DNA from: Cupriavidus basilensis
GTDB taxonomy: Bacteria > Pseudomonadota > Gammaproteobacteria > Burkholderiales > Burkholderiaceae
NCBI RefSeq assembly: GCF_000876015.1
Contig: NZ_BBQM01000019.1
Coordinates: 62,001-126,000 of the forward strand
Direction of reading: 5' to 3'
Length of the DNA stretch: 64,000 bases
Part shown: positions 38,447 to 46,885 of the stretch, one piece after another
Layout of the letters: each line of letters starts with the position of its first letter
How positions within the stretch are numbered: position 1 is the first letter of the stretch
Translations under genes and position numbers: made by a program
Notes under the pieces: model-generated
Database searches by the model: none
What the model saw: only the letters and a program-made list of their open reading frames with translations
Told to the model about the DNA's origin: nothing

Positions 38447-39376
38447 TCAGGGCAATGCCATCGCGGCCGTGGCGGCACGCCGGCGCGCGTGATATTGCGC
38501 CGCCAGCGCGACCGTCTGGGCGTACACCGCCACGGTGTCCTCGATGCGGTTGCCGTAGCCGCCCGCCATCGCCACGGCGACCGGCAGGCCGCGCTGCCAG
38601 GCCGCGTCGAACACCATGCGGTCGCGCCGCGCCAGCCCGGCCAGCGTCAGCTTGAGGCGGCCGAGACGATCGCCTTCATGCGGGTCGGCGCCGGCCAGAT
38701 AGATCACGAGGTCCGGGGCAAAGCGGGCGAACAGCGTATCGAGCGCGCCCTGCAGCGCCTCGGCATAGGCATCGTCGCCGCAGCCGTCCGGCAGGCCGAC
38801 GTCGAGATCGCTGGCTTCCTTGCGGAACGGATAGTTCTTCTCGCCATGCAGCGACAGCGTGAAGACGAAGGGATCGCCGCGCAGGATGGCGGCGGTGCCG
38901 TTGCCCTGGTGCACGTCGAGGTCCACCACCGCCACGCGCCCGGCCAGTCCGTCGCGGCGCAACTGGCGGGCGGCGACGGCGGCGTCGTTGAACACGCAGA
39001 AACCGCCGCCCTTGTCCGCATAGGCGTGATGCGTGCCGCCGGCGAGGTTGACGGCGATGCCCTCCCGGCACGCGGCGCGGCAGGCCGCGATGGTGGCGCC
39101 GGCCGAGCGCCGGGAGCGCTCCACCATCGCCTCCGACCACGGGAAGCCGATCTCGCGCTGGCGCGCCGGATCGAGCTGGCCGCGCGACACGCTGTCGACG
39201 TATTCGCGGGTATGCGCCAGCAGCAGGGCGTCGTCCCCGGCGCGCGGCGCCTCGGCCAGCGTCAGCCCCGGCACCTCGCGCCCGACCGCGTCCCTGAGCA
39301 TGCTGTACTTGCGCATCGGGAAACGATGGCCCTCGGGCAGCGGCAGGACGAAATGATCGGCGTAGAAGGCAAGCAT
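38447..39376 (-). CDS. Histone-deacetylase-like amidohydrolase
   Basis: A 309-residue arginase/deacetylase-superfamily protein. Zinc ligands and catalytic residues can be placed: GGTHHAYADKGGGFCVFND (paired His), VVDLDVHQGNGT (Asp and His ligands) and YLAGADPHEGDRLG (second Asp). Bacterial members include acetoin utilisation AcuC and acetylpolyamine amidohydrolases; which one this is cannot be told. The start is the ATG at 39376 (MLAFYADHFVLPLPEGHRF). It is 59 bases upstream of the thioesterase gene. Confidence 0.88.
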   Translation of the reverse strand: MLAFYADHFVLPLPEGHRFPMRKYSMLRDAVGREVPGLTLAEAPRAGDDALLLAHTREYVDSVSRGQLDPARQREIGFPWSEAMVERSRRSAGATIAACRAACREGIAVNLAGGTHHAYADKGGGFCVFNDAAVAARQLRRDGLAGRVAVVDLDVHQGNGTAAILRGDPFVFTLSLHGEKNYPFRKEASDLDVGLPDGCGDDAYAEALQGALDTLFARFAPDLVIYLAGADPHEGDRLGRLKLTLAGLARRDRMVFDAAWQRGLPVAVAMAGGYGNRIEDTVAVYAQTVALAAQYHARRRAATAAMALP

Positions 39377-39804
39377 GGGCAACGGGAAACCGGCGTGGCG
39401 CGGCCGGCTGCGCCTGCGGAAACGGCGCTTCCGGCAGACCGCGATGGTAGCACTGCCGCGCCGCGGGCGTACGGCGCCAGGCGCCCCGCCCCGGCCCGGG
39501 AAACACCGTGCCGGCAACGGTTTCACGTGCGGCATGCGCCACCGGCATCGGCTTCCGGGAGGACGGTCAGCGAGGACTTCGGGGAGATTTATTTGTGCAA
39601 TGCACAAGAAGACCTTGACAGCCTTTTTCTTTTCCCTACAATTGGAATTGTTGCGGCGCACCATCCGACTTTGCCAAGCAGGCGGAGCGTGTCGGCAACC
39701 TCCTGCGCCTGGGGCTGGCTGACGAGAGACTGCTATTCGTCATGGCTTTGACATCTGGGCGGCCTAATTTTGCATGATCTTGAACTTCATCATTGGAGAC
39801 TCGC
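39377..39804 (+). other. Divergent regulatory region between the deacetylase-like gene and phaP
   Basis: This 428-base stretch holds the strong phaP promoter (39615-39642), a palindrome before it (39593-39607) and a leader of about 155 bases. A second TTGACA at 39748-39753 lacks a good -10. Nothing that looks like a gene was found. Confidence 0.6.
39593..39642 (+). promoter_or_regulatory. phaP promoter and upstream TGCA palindrome
   Basis: -35 TTGACA (39615-39620), 16-base spacer, -10 TACAAT (39637-39642). The perfect palindrome TTGTGCAATGCACAA lies at 39593-39607, eight bases before the -35. In C. necator the repressor PhaR binds near the phaP1 promoter; GC-rich TGCA-type half-sites have been described for PhaR. 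PhaR binding here is inferred. Confidence 0.7.
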
Positions 39805-40386
39805 ATGAACTTCACCCCGGAACAAGTCGCTGCAGCGCAAAAAGCCAACCTGGAAACCATCTTCGGCCTGACCACCAAGGCATTCGAAGGCGTTGAAAAG
39901 CTGGTCGAGCTGAACCTGCAAGTGGTCAAGGCGACTTTCGCAGAAAACGTCGACAACGCCAAGAAGGCGCTGTCCGCCAAGGATCCCCAGGAATTCCTGG
40001 CCATCCAGGCTTCGCTGGTCCAGCCGGTCGCCGAAAAGACCCTGGCCTACAGCCGCCACCTGTACGAAATCGCCTCGGAAACCCAGTCGGAATTCACCAA
40101 GGTCGCCGAAGCCCAGCTGGCCGAGAGCTCGAAGAAGGTGCAAGCCCTGGTCGAGAACTTCGCCAAGAACGCCCCGGCCGGTTCGGAATCCACCGTGGCC
40201 ATCGTGAAGTCGGCGATCAGCGCCGCCAACAACGCCTACGAGTCGGTCCAGAAGGCCACCAAGCAGGCTGTGGAAATCGCTGAAAGCAACTTCCAGGCAG
40301 CCGCCTCGGCCGCCACCAAGGCCGCCCAGCAAGCCAGCGCCTCGGCTCGCACCGCGACCAAGAAGGCCACCACCACCGCCGCCTAA
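39805..40386 (+). CDS. phaP: Phasin PhaP (PHA granule surface protein)
   Basis: A 193-residue phasin nearly collinear with PhaP1 of Cupriavidus necator: FTPEQVAAAQKANLETIFG, FEGVEKLVELNLQVVKATFA, and LAYSRHLYEIASETQSEFTK. It is an amphipathic helical protein that coats polyhydroxybutyrate granules and controls their number and size. The C-terminal 30 residues are Ala/Thr/Lys-rich. Start ATG at 39805 with GGAG upstream. The strong promoter fits its abundance in PHA-making cells. Confidence 0.95.
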   Translation: MNFTPEQVAAAQKANLETIFGLTTKAFEGVEKLVELNLQVVKATFAENVDNAKKALSAKDPQEFLAIQASLVQPVAEKTLAYSRHLYEIASETQSEFTKVAEAQLAESSKKVQALVENFAKNAPAGSESTVAIVKSAISAANNAYESVQKATKQAVEIAESNFQAAASAATKAAQQASASARTATKKATTTAA

Positions 40387-40696
40387 GCAGCGCACGCGGC
40401 AGACGGACCGGCTCCGGCCGGTTCGTTGGCAAAGCACGCATGGCACGCGCCGGCGCGTTTTGCCAACGAAGGCAAGCGGGAACCACGAACCACCGGTTCC
40501 CCGCCCTCTACCGATGTCTCCTCGGTATCCGGTTTCTTGTATTCCAATACCGTTAATACCCGGCCATGCGCCGGGTTTTTTTCTGCCCGGTGCCGGGCGC
40601 GCATCGACCGGCTGCGCCGGCAGTCCGTCGCGCGGCACGCCTGATTCGCGCGCGGCCACCCTGATGCGGCGGTCCGCATCCTTCCTCCCCTCCTAT
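40387..40696. other. Intergenic region after phaP
   Basis: This 310-base stretch holds a hairpin just after phaP (CGTTGGCAAA near 40424-40433 pairing with TTTTGCCAACG near 40459-40469) and the terminator at 40559-40582. No gene is visible. Confidence 0.6.
40559..40582 (+). terminator. Intrinsic terminator downstream of phaP
   Basis: Stem CCCGGC / GCCGGG, loop CATGC, then seven T. Confidence 0.88.
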
Positions 40697-41050
40697 TCAG
40701 GCGTGCGCGGGCGCGGCGAATTCATTGAAGGCGGCCACGGCATTGGCGGCATACATGGCCACCGGGCCGCCGCCCATGTAGATGGCCACGCCCAGCGCTT
40801 CGTGCACCTCCTCCGTGGTCGCGCCCAGCCGCGCCAGCGCCCTGGTGTGAAAGCCGATGCAGCCGTCGCAGCGCGCGGCCACGCCCACGGCCAGCGCGAT
40901 CAGTTCCTTGGTCTTGGGATCGAGCGCGCCGCCCGCCATCGCGGCCTTGCCCAGGTCGCCGAAGCCTTTCATCACGCCGGCCTGGGTCGTGTGCAATTGA
41001 GCGAGGTTGCCGGAGATGCGCTGGGTGAGTTGCTTGTATTGCGTGGTCAC
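40697..41050 (-). CDS. AhpD-like carboxymuconolactone decarboxylase-family protein
   Basis: A 117-residue protein with the CMD/AhpD fold and the redox pair RCDGCIGFH (CxxC about residues 64-67, followed by His), as in AhpD peroxidase-reductase proteins. It begins at GTG 41050, chosen because AAGGAAG lies 6 bases upstream; the upstream ATG lacks an RBS. It is divergent from the bigR-like gene across a 141-base region that holds a BigR-type palindrome, so it may belong to the same regulon. Confidence 0.85.
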   Translation of the reverse strand: MTTQYKQLTQRISGNLAQLHTTQAGVMKGFGDLGKAAMAGGALDPKTKELIALAVGVAARCDGCIGFHTRALARLGATTEEVHEALGVAIYMGGGPVAMYAANAVAAFNEFAAPAHA

Positions 41051-41138
41051 GGGGAGCTTCCTTGTCGAGGGTGAATGGCGGATCGCGCGGCGGACCGGAT
41101 GGCGAGCCAACCCTTCCCGAAACGCTTAATTTAGTTTA

Positions 41139-41151
41139 TTCTAATTTAGAA
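41139..41151. promoter_or_regulatory. BigR-type operator
   Basis: TTCTAATTTAGAA, a near-perfect palindrome (6-bp arms, one central T) in an unusually AT-rich stretch, 40 bases upstream of the ArsR-type regulator ATG. It resembles the TTCTAATTAGAA core of known BigR operators. Confidence 0.6.
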
Positions 41152-41191
41152 GTTTCTAAAATATGATGTACGCCGAAAGAGCCCCCGAAGC

Positions 41192-41503
41192 ATGACCCAA
41201 CGCAAATCCGATCTTGAACGCTTGCAGGACAGTGCCGTACAGGCCGCCGCGCTGCTGCAGGCGGTGGGCAACCCCAACCGGTTGCTGGTGCTGTGCCTGC
41301 TGCTGGAGCACGGCGAGATGACCGTGGGCGCGATCAATGAATTCGTCGCCCTCAGTCCTTCTGCGCTGTCGCAGCATCTGGCCCGGATGCGCGAGGAAGG
41401 TCTGGTGATGTACCGGCGCGAAGCGCAGACGCTGTACTACCGGGTCGAGGACCCGAATGTGGCCAAGCTCATCGCTACGCTCAAGGACATCTTCTGCCCC
41501 TGA
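41192..41503 (+). CDS. ArsR-family sulfur-stress repressor, BigR/SqrR type
   Basis: A 103-residue ArsR-type winged helix. Its two Cys lie at residue 35 (LLVLCLLLEHGEM) and residue 102 (DIFCP), matching the spaced pair that forms a disulfide or polysulfide link in BigR and SqrR when persulfide is present. The HTH is at about 50-75 (SPSALSQHLARMREEGLV). It is followed by a rhodanese-membrane protein and a DUF2892 protein, the usual BigR regulon content. Confidence 0.85.
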   Translation: MTQRKSDLERLQDSAVQAAALLQAVGNPNRLLVLCLLLEHGEMTVGAINEFVALSPSALSQHLARMREEGLVMYRREAQTLYYRVEDPNVAKLIATLKDIFCP

Positions 41504-41529
41504 TCCACCATTGTTGCGACGTACCCGAC

Positions 41530-42057
41530 ATGACCCTGAAGACCCTGTCTCCCGAAGCGGCCCGCCAGCGCCTGGACCACGGCGCGGTGCTGGTGGACAT
41601 CCGCGCCGCCGACGAACGCGCCCGCGAGCACATTGCCGAATCGCGCCACATGCCGCTGGACCGGCTTGCGGCGCAGCCGCTGCCGGCCGACGGCGCGGCG
41701 GTGGTCATCTTCTACTGCCGCTCGGGCAACCGCACGCAGATGAACGCGCAGCGGCTGCGCGCCTGCGTGGCCGGGGAAGGCTATCTGCTCGAAGGCGGGC
41801 TGGATGGCTGGAAGCGCGCCGGCCTGCCCGTGGTGGCCGATGCCCGCCAGCCACTGGAGCTGCAGCGCCAGGTGCAGATCGCCGCGGGCGCGCTGGTCCT
41901 GCTGGGCACCGCGCTGGGCATCACCGTGTCGCCGTGGTTCCTGGCACTGGCCGGCTTCGTCGGCGCGGGACTGCTGTTCGCGGGCGTTTCCGGCTACTGC
42001 GGGCTGGCGCGCGTGTTGATGAAGGCGCCGTGGAATCGCCGGGTCATGGCGAACTGA
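41530..42057 (+). CDS. Rhodanese domain protein with two membrane segments (YgaP-like)
   Basis: A 175-residue protein. Residues about 1-105 form a rhodanese domain with active-site loop CRSGNRT (Cys about 63), which carries sulfane sulfur. Residues about 110-165 are two hydrophobic segments (DUF2892-like), ending in VSGYCGLARVL. This is the architecture of E. coli YgaP. It likely handles persulfide at the membrane. It follows the regulator by 26 bases. Confidence 0.87.
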   Translation: MTLKTLSPEAARQRLDHGAVLVDIRAADERAREHIAESRHMPLDRLAAQPLPADGAAVVIFYCRSGNRTQMNAQRLRACVAGEGYLLEGGLDGWKRAGLPVVADARQPLELQRQVQIAAGALVLLGTALGITVSPWFLALAGFVGAGLLFAGVSGYCGLARVLMKAPWNRRVMAN

Positions 42058-42123
42058 GCCGTCTTTCTTGTCCGCTTCCTAATCCGTTTTTTGTCCGTTT
42101 TTTCGTTGTCAACAGGAGGTCTT

Positions 42124-42321
42124 ATGAAATCCAATGTCGGCGGTATCGATCGTGTCCTGCGCATCCTCGTGGGCGTGGTGCTGGTTGCCCTCGCGGCCAC
42201 GGGCACGGTGGGCTGGTGGGGCTGGCTGGGCCTGGTGCCGCTGCTCACCGGCCTGGCTGGCTTTTGCCCGCTGTATCCCATCCTGGGCTTCAGCACCTGC
42301 CCGTTGAAGGGAAACAAGTGA
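42124..42321 (+). CDS. DUF2892 membrane protein
   Basis: A 65-residue inner membrane protein with two hydrophobic helices (RILVGVVLVALAATGTVGWW and the LVPLLTGLAGFCPLYPILG segment), ending in STCPLKGNK. It is the DUF2892 family, common in BigR-controlled operons. An AGGAGGT ribosome-binding site precedes the ATG at 42124 (AGGAGG at about 42113-42119). Confidence 0.86.
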   Translation: MKSNVGGIDRVLRILVGVVLVALAATGTVGWWGWLGLVPLLTGLAGFCPLYPILGFSTCPLKGNK

Positions 42322-42483
42322 AGCAGGAACAAAGCGCCCCCGCGGCAAGGCCGCGCCCCATCGCGGGCGCGCCCGCCGCTGCCCCCGCACATCCCCTCCC
42401 CGGTCATGCATGCCGGCATGCCGCGGCATGGCCGCGCGGTCGGTTGGTTTGATTATCTGGCCGTTAATTGCGATTTAAGGGCA

Positions 42484-42512
42484 AGAAAAAGGCCCGCCGC
42501 AATGGCGGGCCT
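42484..42512 (-). terminator. Intrinsic terminator of the pyruvate dehydrogenase operon (after lpdA)
   Basis: Stem GGCCCGCC / GGCGGGCC with a short loop; on the minus strand it is followed by TTTTTCTT. It lies just downstream of the lpdA stop. Confidence 0.85.
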
Positions 42513-42539
42513 CGCGGCGGACCAGGACTACCGCGCCGT

Positions 42540-44315
42540 TCAGCGCTTGCGCGGCGGCGGCACGTCCGTGCAGACGCCTTCGTAGATCTCGGCTGCCATG
42601 CCGATCGATTCGCCCAGCGTCGGGTGCGGATGGATGGTCTTGCCGATGTCCACCGCGTCGGCGCCCATCTCGATCGCCAGGCACACTTCACTGATGAGGT
42701 CGCCGGCATGCGTGCCGACGATGCCGCCACCGATGATGCGGTGGGTTTCCTCGTCGAAGATCAGCTTGGTGAAGCCTTCGTCGCGGCCATTGGCGATGGC
42801 GCGGCCGGAGGCGGCCCACGGGAACACGCTCTTGGCGTACTTGATGCCCTGCGCCTTGCACTGGTCTTCGGTCACGCCGGCCCAGGCCACTTCCGGATCG
42901 GTGAAGGCCACCGACGGGATCTGCTTGGCGTCGAAGTAGGCCTTCTCGCCGTGCGCGGCCTCGGCGGCGACGTGCGCCTCGTGCACCGCCTTGTGCGCCA
43001 GCATCGGCTGGCCGACGATGTCGCCGATGGCGAAGATGTGCGGCACGTTGGTGCGCATCTGCTTGTCGACGTCGATGAAGCCGCGCTCGGTCACGGCCAC
43101 GCCGGCCTTCTCGGCGCCGATCTTCTTGCCGTTGGGCACGCGGCCCACCGACACCAGCACGAGGTCGTAGCGCTGCGGCTCGGCCGGCGCCTGCTCGCCC
43201 TCGAACCTGACGTAAATGCCGTCCGGCCTGGCTTCCACGCCCACGGTCTTGGTCTTGAGCATGACCTTGCCGAAGCGCTGCTTGTTCATCTTGTCCCAGA
43301 CCTTGACGAGGTCGCGGTCGGCGCCCTGCATCAGGCCGTCGAGCATTTCCACCACGTCGATGCTGGCGCCCAGCGTGCTGTACACGGTGGCCATTTCCAG
43401 CCCGATGATGCCGCCGCCGATGACCAGCATCTTGTTCGGCACTTCCGGCAGCTCCAGCGCGCCGGTCGAGTCGATGATGCGCGGGTCCTCGGGAATGAAC
43501 GGCAGCTTGACCGCCTGGCTGCCGGCCGCGATCACCGCCTTCTCGAAGCGGATCACGGTCTTCTTGCCGGTGGTGGCCTTGCCCTCGCCTTCGGTTTCCT
43601 GTACTTCGAGGTGATGCGGGTCGAGGAAGGTGCCGATGCCGCGCACCACCTGCACCTTACGGGTCTTGGCCATGCCGGACAGGCCGCCGGTGAGCTTGCC
43701 GACCACCGTGTCCTTGTAGTGGCGCAGGCCGTCGAGGTCGATCTTGGCTTCGCCGAACAGGATGCCGTGGGCGGCCAGCGCCTTGGCTTCGTCGATCACG
43801 GCGGCGTTGTGCAGCAGCGCCTTGGACGGGATGCAGCCCACGTTCAGGCAGACCCCGCCGAGCGTGCCGTAGCGCTCGACCAGCACCGTGCTCATGCCGA
43901 GGTCGGCGCTGCGGAAGGCGGCCGAGTAGCCGCCGGGGCCCGAGCCCAGGACCAGCATCTCGCAGGTGATGTCGGCGCTGCCGGCGTGCGTGGCGGCGGC
44001 GGGAGCCGCTGCCGGGACCGGAGCGGCGGCGGGCGCGGCTGCCGGCGCGGGCGCCGGGGCGGCCGGCTTGGCGGCCGCTTCGCTTTCCACCGTGCAGATC
44101 ACGGCGCCCTTGGCGACCTTGTCGCCCACTTTCACGCGCACCTCGACCACCTTGCCGGCGGCCGAGGCGGGCACGTCCATGCTGGCCTTGTCGGACTCGA
44201 GTACGATCAGCGACTGCTCCAGCTCGATCGTGTCGCCGGCCTTGACCAGCACCTCGATGACTTCCACCGCGTCGAAATCGCCGATATCCGGCACCTGGAC
44301 TTCGATCACACTCAT
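42540..44315 (-). CDS. lpdA: Dihydrolipoamide dehydrogenase with N-terminal lipoyl domain (pyruvate dehydrogenase E3)
   Basis: A 591-residue E3 subunit. Residues about 1-80 form a lipoyl domain (ESDKASMDVP, lipoyl Lys about 43), joined by an Ala/Pro linker to the flavoprotein. The redox disulfide is GGVCLNVGCIPSK (Cys about 156 and 161), and the C-terminal THAGDLISE holds the catalytic His-Glu pair. The lipoyl-E3 fusion is known from Cupriavidus/Ralstonia PdhL and from some other bacteria. It is the last gene of aceE-aceF-BPH-lpdA. Confidence 0.95.
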   Translation of the reverse strand: MSVIEVQVPDIGDFDAVEVIEVLVKAGDTIELEQSLIVLESDKASMDVPASAAGKVVEVRVKVGDKVAKGAVICTVESEAAAKPAAPAPAPAAAPAAAPVPAAAPAAATHAGSADITCEMLVLGSGPGGYSAAFRSADLGMSTVLVERYGTLGGVCLNVGCIPSKALLHNAAVIDEAKALAAHGILFGEAKIDLDGLRHYKDTVVGKLTGGLSGMAKTRKVQVVRGIGTFLDPHHLEVQETEGEGKATTGKKTVIRFEKAVIAAGSQAVKLPFIPEDPRIIDSTGALELPEVPNKMLVIGGGIIGLEMATVYSTLGASIDVVEMLDGLMQGADRDLVKVWDKMNKQRFGKVMLKTKTVGVEARPDGIYVRFEGEQAPAEPQRYDLVLVSVGRVPNGKKIGAEKAGVAVTERGFIDVDKQMRTNVPHIFAIGDIVGQPMLAHKAVHEAHVAAEAAHGEKAYFDAKQIPSVAFTDPEVAWAGVTEDQCKAQGIKYAKSVFPWAASGRAIANGRDEGFTKLIFDEETHRIIGGGIVGTHAGDLISEVCLAIEMGADAVDIGKTIHPHPTLGESIGMAAEIYEGVCTDVPPPRKR

Positions 44316-44343
44316 GCTTTGCTCCTCAAGAACGCGCCCCGCC

Positions 44344-44961
44344 TCAGATGCGGGCCGCGCCGTCGTTATTGGTTGCCCCGTCGCCGGGCATGTCGCGCAA
44401 CTGCACCACCTGTACTTCGATCGGCCCCGCCGAACTCTTGTCGAACTCCACGCCCGCGTCCACGCCGATGCGGGCGATGTCCGCCGCGCCCAGCCCGGGC
44501 CGCTCGAACACCGCGTGCATGGCGCCGAGCGCGTAGTTGCGCCCCGAGCCGATGCCCCAGAAGCGGTCGAACGAGAACACCTCGCGGTACGAGTAGACGC
44601 CGAAGATGCCCGCCGGATTGGCGATCAGGCAGACGATCTGCGATGACTCGTAGGGGTCGTCCTCGTCTTCCTTGGTGTTGATGAAATACTCGTTCTTGAG
44701 CTTTTCGTGCACCTTGAGGAAGGTCCGGAAGACCTCGTCCCGCGAGCCCAGCCGGCAGTCCTCGCCGAGCCCGGCCAGCAGGCTGCGCATGACCGGGAAA
44801 TGCGCCGTGGTCCCGGCCAGCGCGACGAAGCTCTCGCCCACCGGGAACACCTTCTGGTTGCGCTCGTAGGCGCGCGTGAGCCGCGTGTCGCCGAACGTCA
44901 CCAGCGCATCGGCGGCAATCGCCACTTCACCGGCCTTCTTGACGACGACGCAGGTGGTCAT
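44344..44961 (-). CDS. Betaproteobacterial proteasome homologue (BPH), Ntn-hydrolase peptidase
   Basis: A 205-residue protein of the proteasome/HslV superfamily. After Met removal it starts TTCVVVKKAGEVAIAAD; the mature Thr1, Asp17 (in IAADAL) and a Lys near position 36 (RNQKVFP) align with the Thr1-Asp17-Lys33 triad of HslV. It is distinct from HslV (no HslU nearby) and from Anbu. BPH was recognised as a separate self-compartmentalising peptidase group in betaproteobacteria; its substrates are not known to me. It lies between aceF and lpdA with 28- and 105-base gaps, in the same direction, so it is probably transcribed with pyruvate dehydrogenase. Confidence 0.85.
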   Translation of the reverse strand: MTTCVVVKKAGEVAIAADALVTFGDTRLTRAYERNQKVFPVGESFVALAGTTAHFPVMRSLLAGLGEDCRLGSRDEVFRTFLKVHEKLKNEYFINTKEDEDDPYESSQIVCLIANPAGIFGVYSYREVFSFDRFWGIGSGRNYALGAMHAVFERPGLGAADIARIGVDAGVEFDKSSAGPIEVQVVQLRDMPGDGATNNDGAARI

Positions 44962-45066
44962 GGATTTCGCTTCCTGTTCGCTTCCTGTTGGGCCGTGGGC
45001 CTGCCGGCGGGCGGCGCCCGGGCCGGCGACAGGCACGCGCGGCGGGCCGCGCGCGCCCTGCCCGCC

Positions 45067-46722
45067 TTAAAGGATGATGCGGCGGAAGTCCGCCAGCAAC
45101 TGGCCGAGATACGCGTTGAAGCGCGCCGCCTCGGCGCCGTCGATGACGCGGTGGTCGTACGACAGCGACAGCGGCAGCACCAGGCGCGGCACGAACTGCT
45201 TGCCGTCCCAGACCGGCTTCATGTACGACTTGCTGGCGCCCATGATGGCCACTTCCGGCGCGTTGATGATCGGCGTGAAATGCGTGCCGCCGATGCCGCC
45301 GAGCGACGAGATCGAGAAGCAGCCGCCCTGCATCTGGTCCGGCTTGAGCTTGCCGTCGCGCGCGGCCTTGGCGAGCTCGCCCATTTCCTGGCTGATCTCG
45401 AGCACGCCCTTCTTGTCCGCGTCCTTCAGCACCGGCACGACCAGGCCGTTCGGCGTATCGGCCGCGAAGCCGATGTTGAAGTACTTCTTGTAGACGAGGT
45501 TGTCGCCGTCGAGCGAGGTGTTGAAGTTCGGGAATTTCTTCAGGGCCGCCACGGCGGCCTTGATGATGAAGGCCAGCATCGTGACCTTGACGCCCGACTT
45601 CTCGTTTTCCTTGTTGAGCTGCACGCGGAAGGCTTCCAGCTCGGTGATGTCCGCCTCGTCATTGTTGGTGACGTGCGGGATCATGACCCAGTTGCGGTGC
45701 AGGTTGGCGCCCGAGATCTTCTTGATGCGCGACAGCGGCTTGCTGTCGATCTCGCCGAAGCGGGTGAAATCGACCTTCGGCCACGGCAGCAGGTTCAGGC
45801 CCGCGCCGCCGGCCGGGGCGGCCGCGGCTTGCGCCGGGGCGGCGGTCTGGCCGCTCATCACGCCCTTGACGAAGCGCTGCACGTCGTCCTGCGTGATGCG
45901 GCCCTTGGGGCCGGTGCCCGGCACGCGCGACACGTCCACGCCGAGCTCGCGCGCGAACTTGCGCACCGAGGGGCTGGCGTGGGCGGCGGCGCCGGTCACG
46001 CCGGCGGCGGGCGCGGCAGTGGGCGCAGCGGCGGGCGCCGGCGCGGCCTGCGGCGCCGGTGCTGCGGCAACGGCCGGCGCGGGCGCGGCGGCGGCCGGCG
46101 CCGGGGCGCTGGCGGCAGGCGCGGCGCCAGCGCCTTCGAGAATCAGGATCAGCGTGCCCTGGGACACGTTGTCGCCGATCTTGACCTTGACTTCCTTGAC
46201 CACGCCGGCGGCGGGCGAAGGCACGTCCATCGTGGCCTTGTCGGATTCCAGCGTGACCAGCGCGTCCTCGGCCTTGATGGTGTCGCCGGGCTGGACGTGG
46301 ACTTCGATCACGGGCACCGCGTCGTAGTCGCCGATGTCCGGCACCTTGACTTCGATGGGGCCGGTGGCGGCGGCCGGCGCGGGCGCGCTGGCGGGCGCCG
46401 GGGCCGGCGCGGCAGCGGGCGCGGGCGCAGCGGCCACGGGGGCCGGTGCCGGCGCGGCCGGCGCGGGTGCGGCGGCCGCGCCGGCCGGTTCCAGCATCAC
46501 CAGCACGGCGCCTTCGGAGACGTTGTCGCCGACCTTGATCTTGACTTCCTTGACGACGCCGCCCTGCGGCGACGGCACGTCCATCGTGGCCTTGTCCGAC
46601 TCCAGTGTCACCAGGGCGTCCTCGGCCTGGATGGTGTCGCCCGGTTTCACGTGCACTTCGATGACGGGAACGGCGTCGTAATCGCCGATATCCGGCACCT
46701 TGATTTCAATCGCTTGACTCAT
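45067..46722 (-). CDS. aceF: Dihydrolipoamide acetyltransferase (pyruvate dehydrogenase E2) with two lipoyl domains
   Basis: A 551-residue E2. Two lipoyl domains are present, with Lys at about 44 and 162 in identical ESDKATMDVPSP contexts; the two domains are near duplicates. Ala/Pro linkers separate them from the E3/E1-binding domain (SPSVRKFARELGVDVSRVPG) and the catalytic domain with SYDHRVIDGAEAARF near the C-terminus. It forms the core of the complex. The repeated lipoyl domains are a recent-looking internal duplication. Confidence 0.95.
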   Translation of the reverse strand: MSQAIEIKVPDIGDYDAVPVIEVHVKPGDTIQAEDALVTLESDKATMDVPSPQGGVVKEVKIKVGDNVSEGAVLVMLEPAGAAAAPAPAAPAPAPVAAAPAPAAAPAPAPASAPAPAAATGPIEVKVPDIGDYDAVPVIEVHVQPGDTIKAEDALVTLESDKATMDVPSPAAGVVKEVKVKIGDNVSQGTLILILEGAGAAPAASAPAPAAAAPAPAVAAAPAPQAAPAPAAAPTAAPAAGVTGAAAHASPSVRKFARELGVDVSRVPGTGPKGRITQDDVQRFVKGVMSGQTAAPAQAAAAPAGGAGLNLLPWPKVDFTRFGEIDSKPLSRIKKISGANLHRNWVMIPHVTNNDEADITELEAFRVQLNKENEKSGVKVTMLAFIIKAAVAALKKFPNFNTSLDGDNLVYKKYFNIGFAADTPNGLVVPVLKDADKKGVLEISQEMGELAKAARDGKLKPDQMQGGCFSISSLGGIGGTHFTPIINAPEVAIMGASKSYMKPVWDGKQFVPRLVLPLSLSYDHRVIDGAEAARFNAYLGQLLADFRRIIL

Positions 46723-46885
46723 TCAGTGTCTCCTGGGCAGGACGGCGGGCACGGCAAGCACCAGCGGCGAGGGTACCCTCACCGCCCGGATCTGTCACGC
46801 CGCCGCGCCGCAAGGCGCCGGGCTTTCAGCCCGGCCGCCCCGGCGCGGCTGCCGCTCCTGCGGGGGTTTCGTGCAGTCAGCCGGC

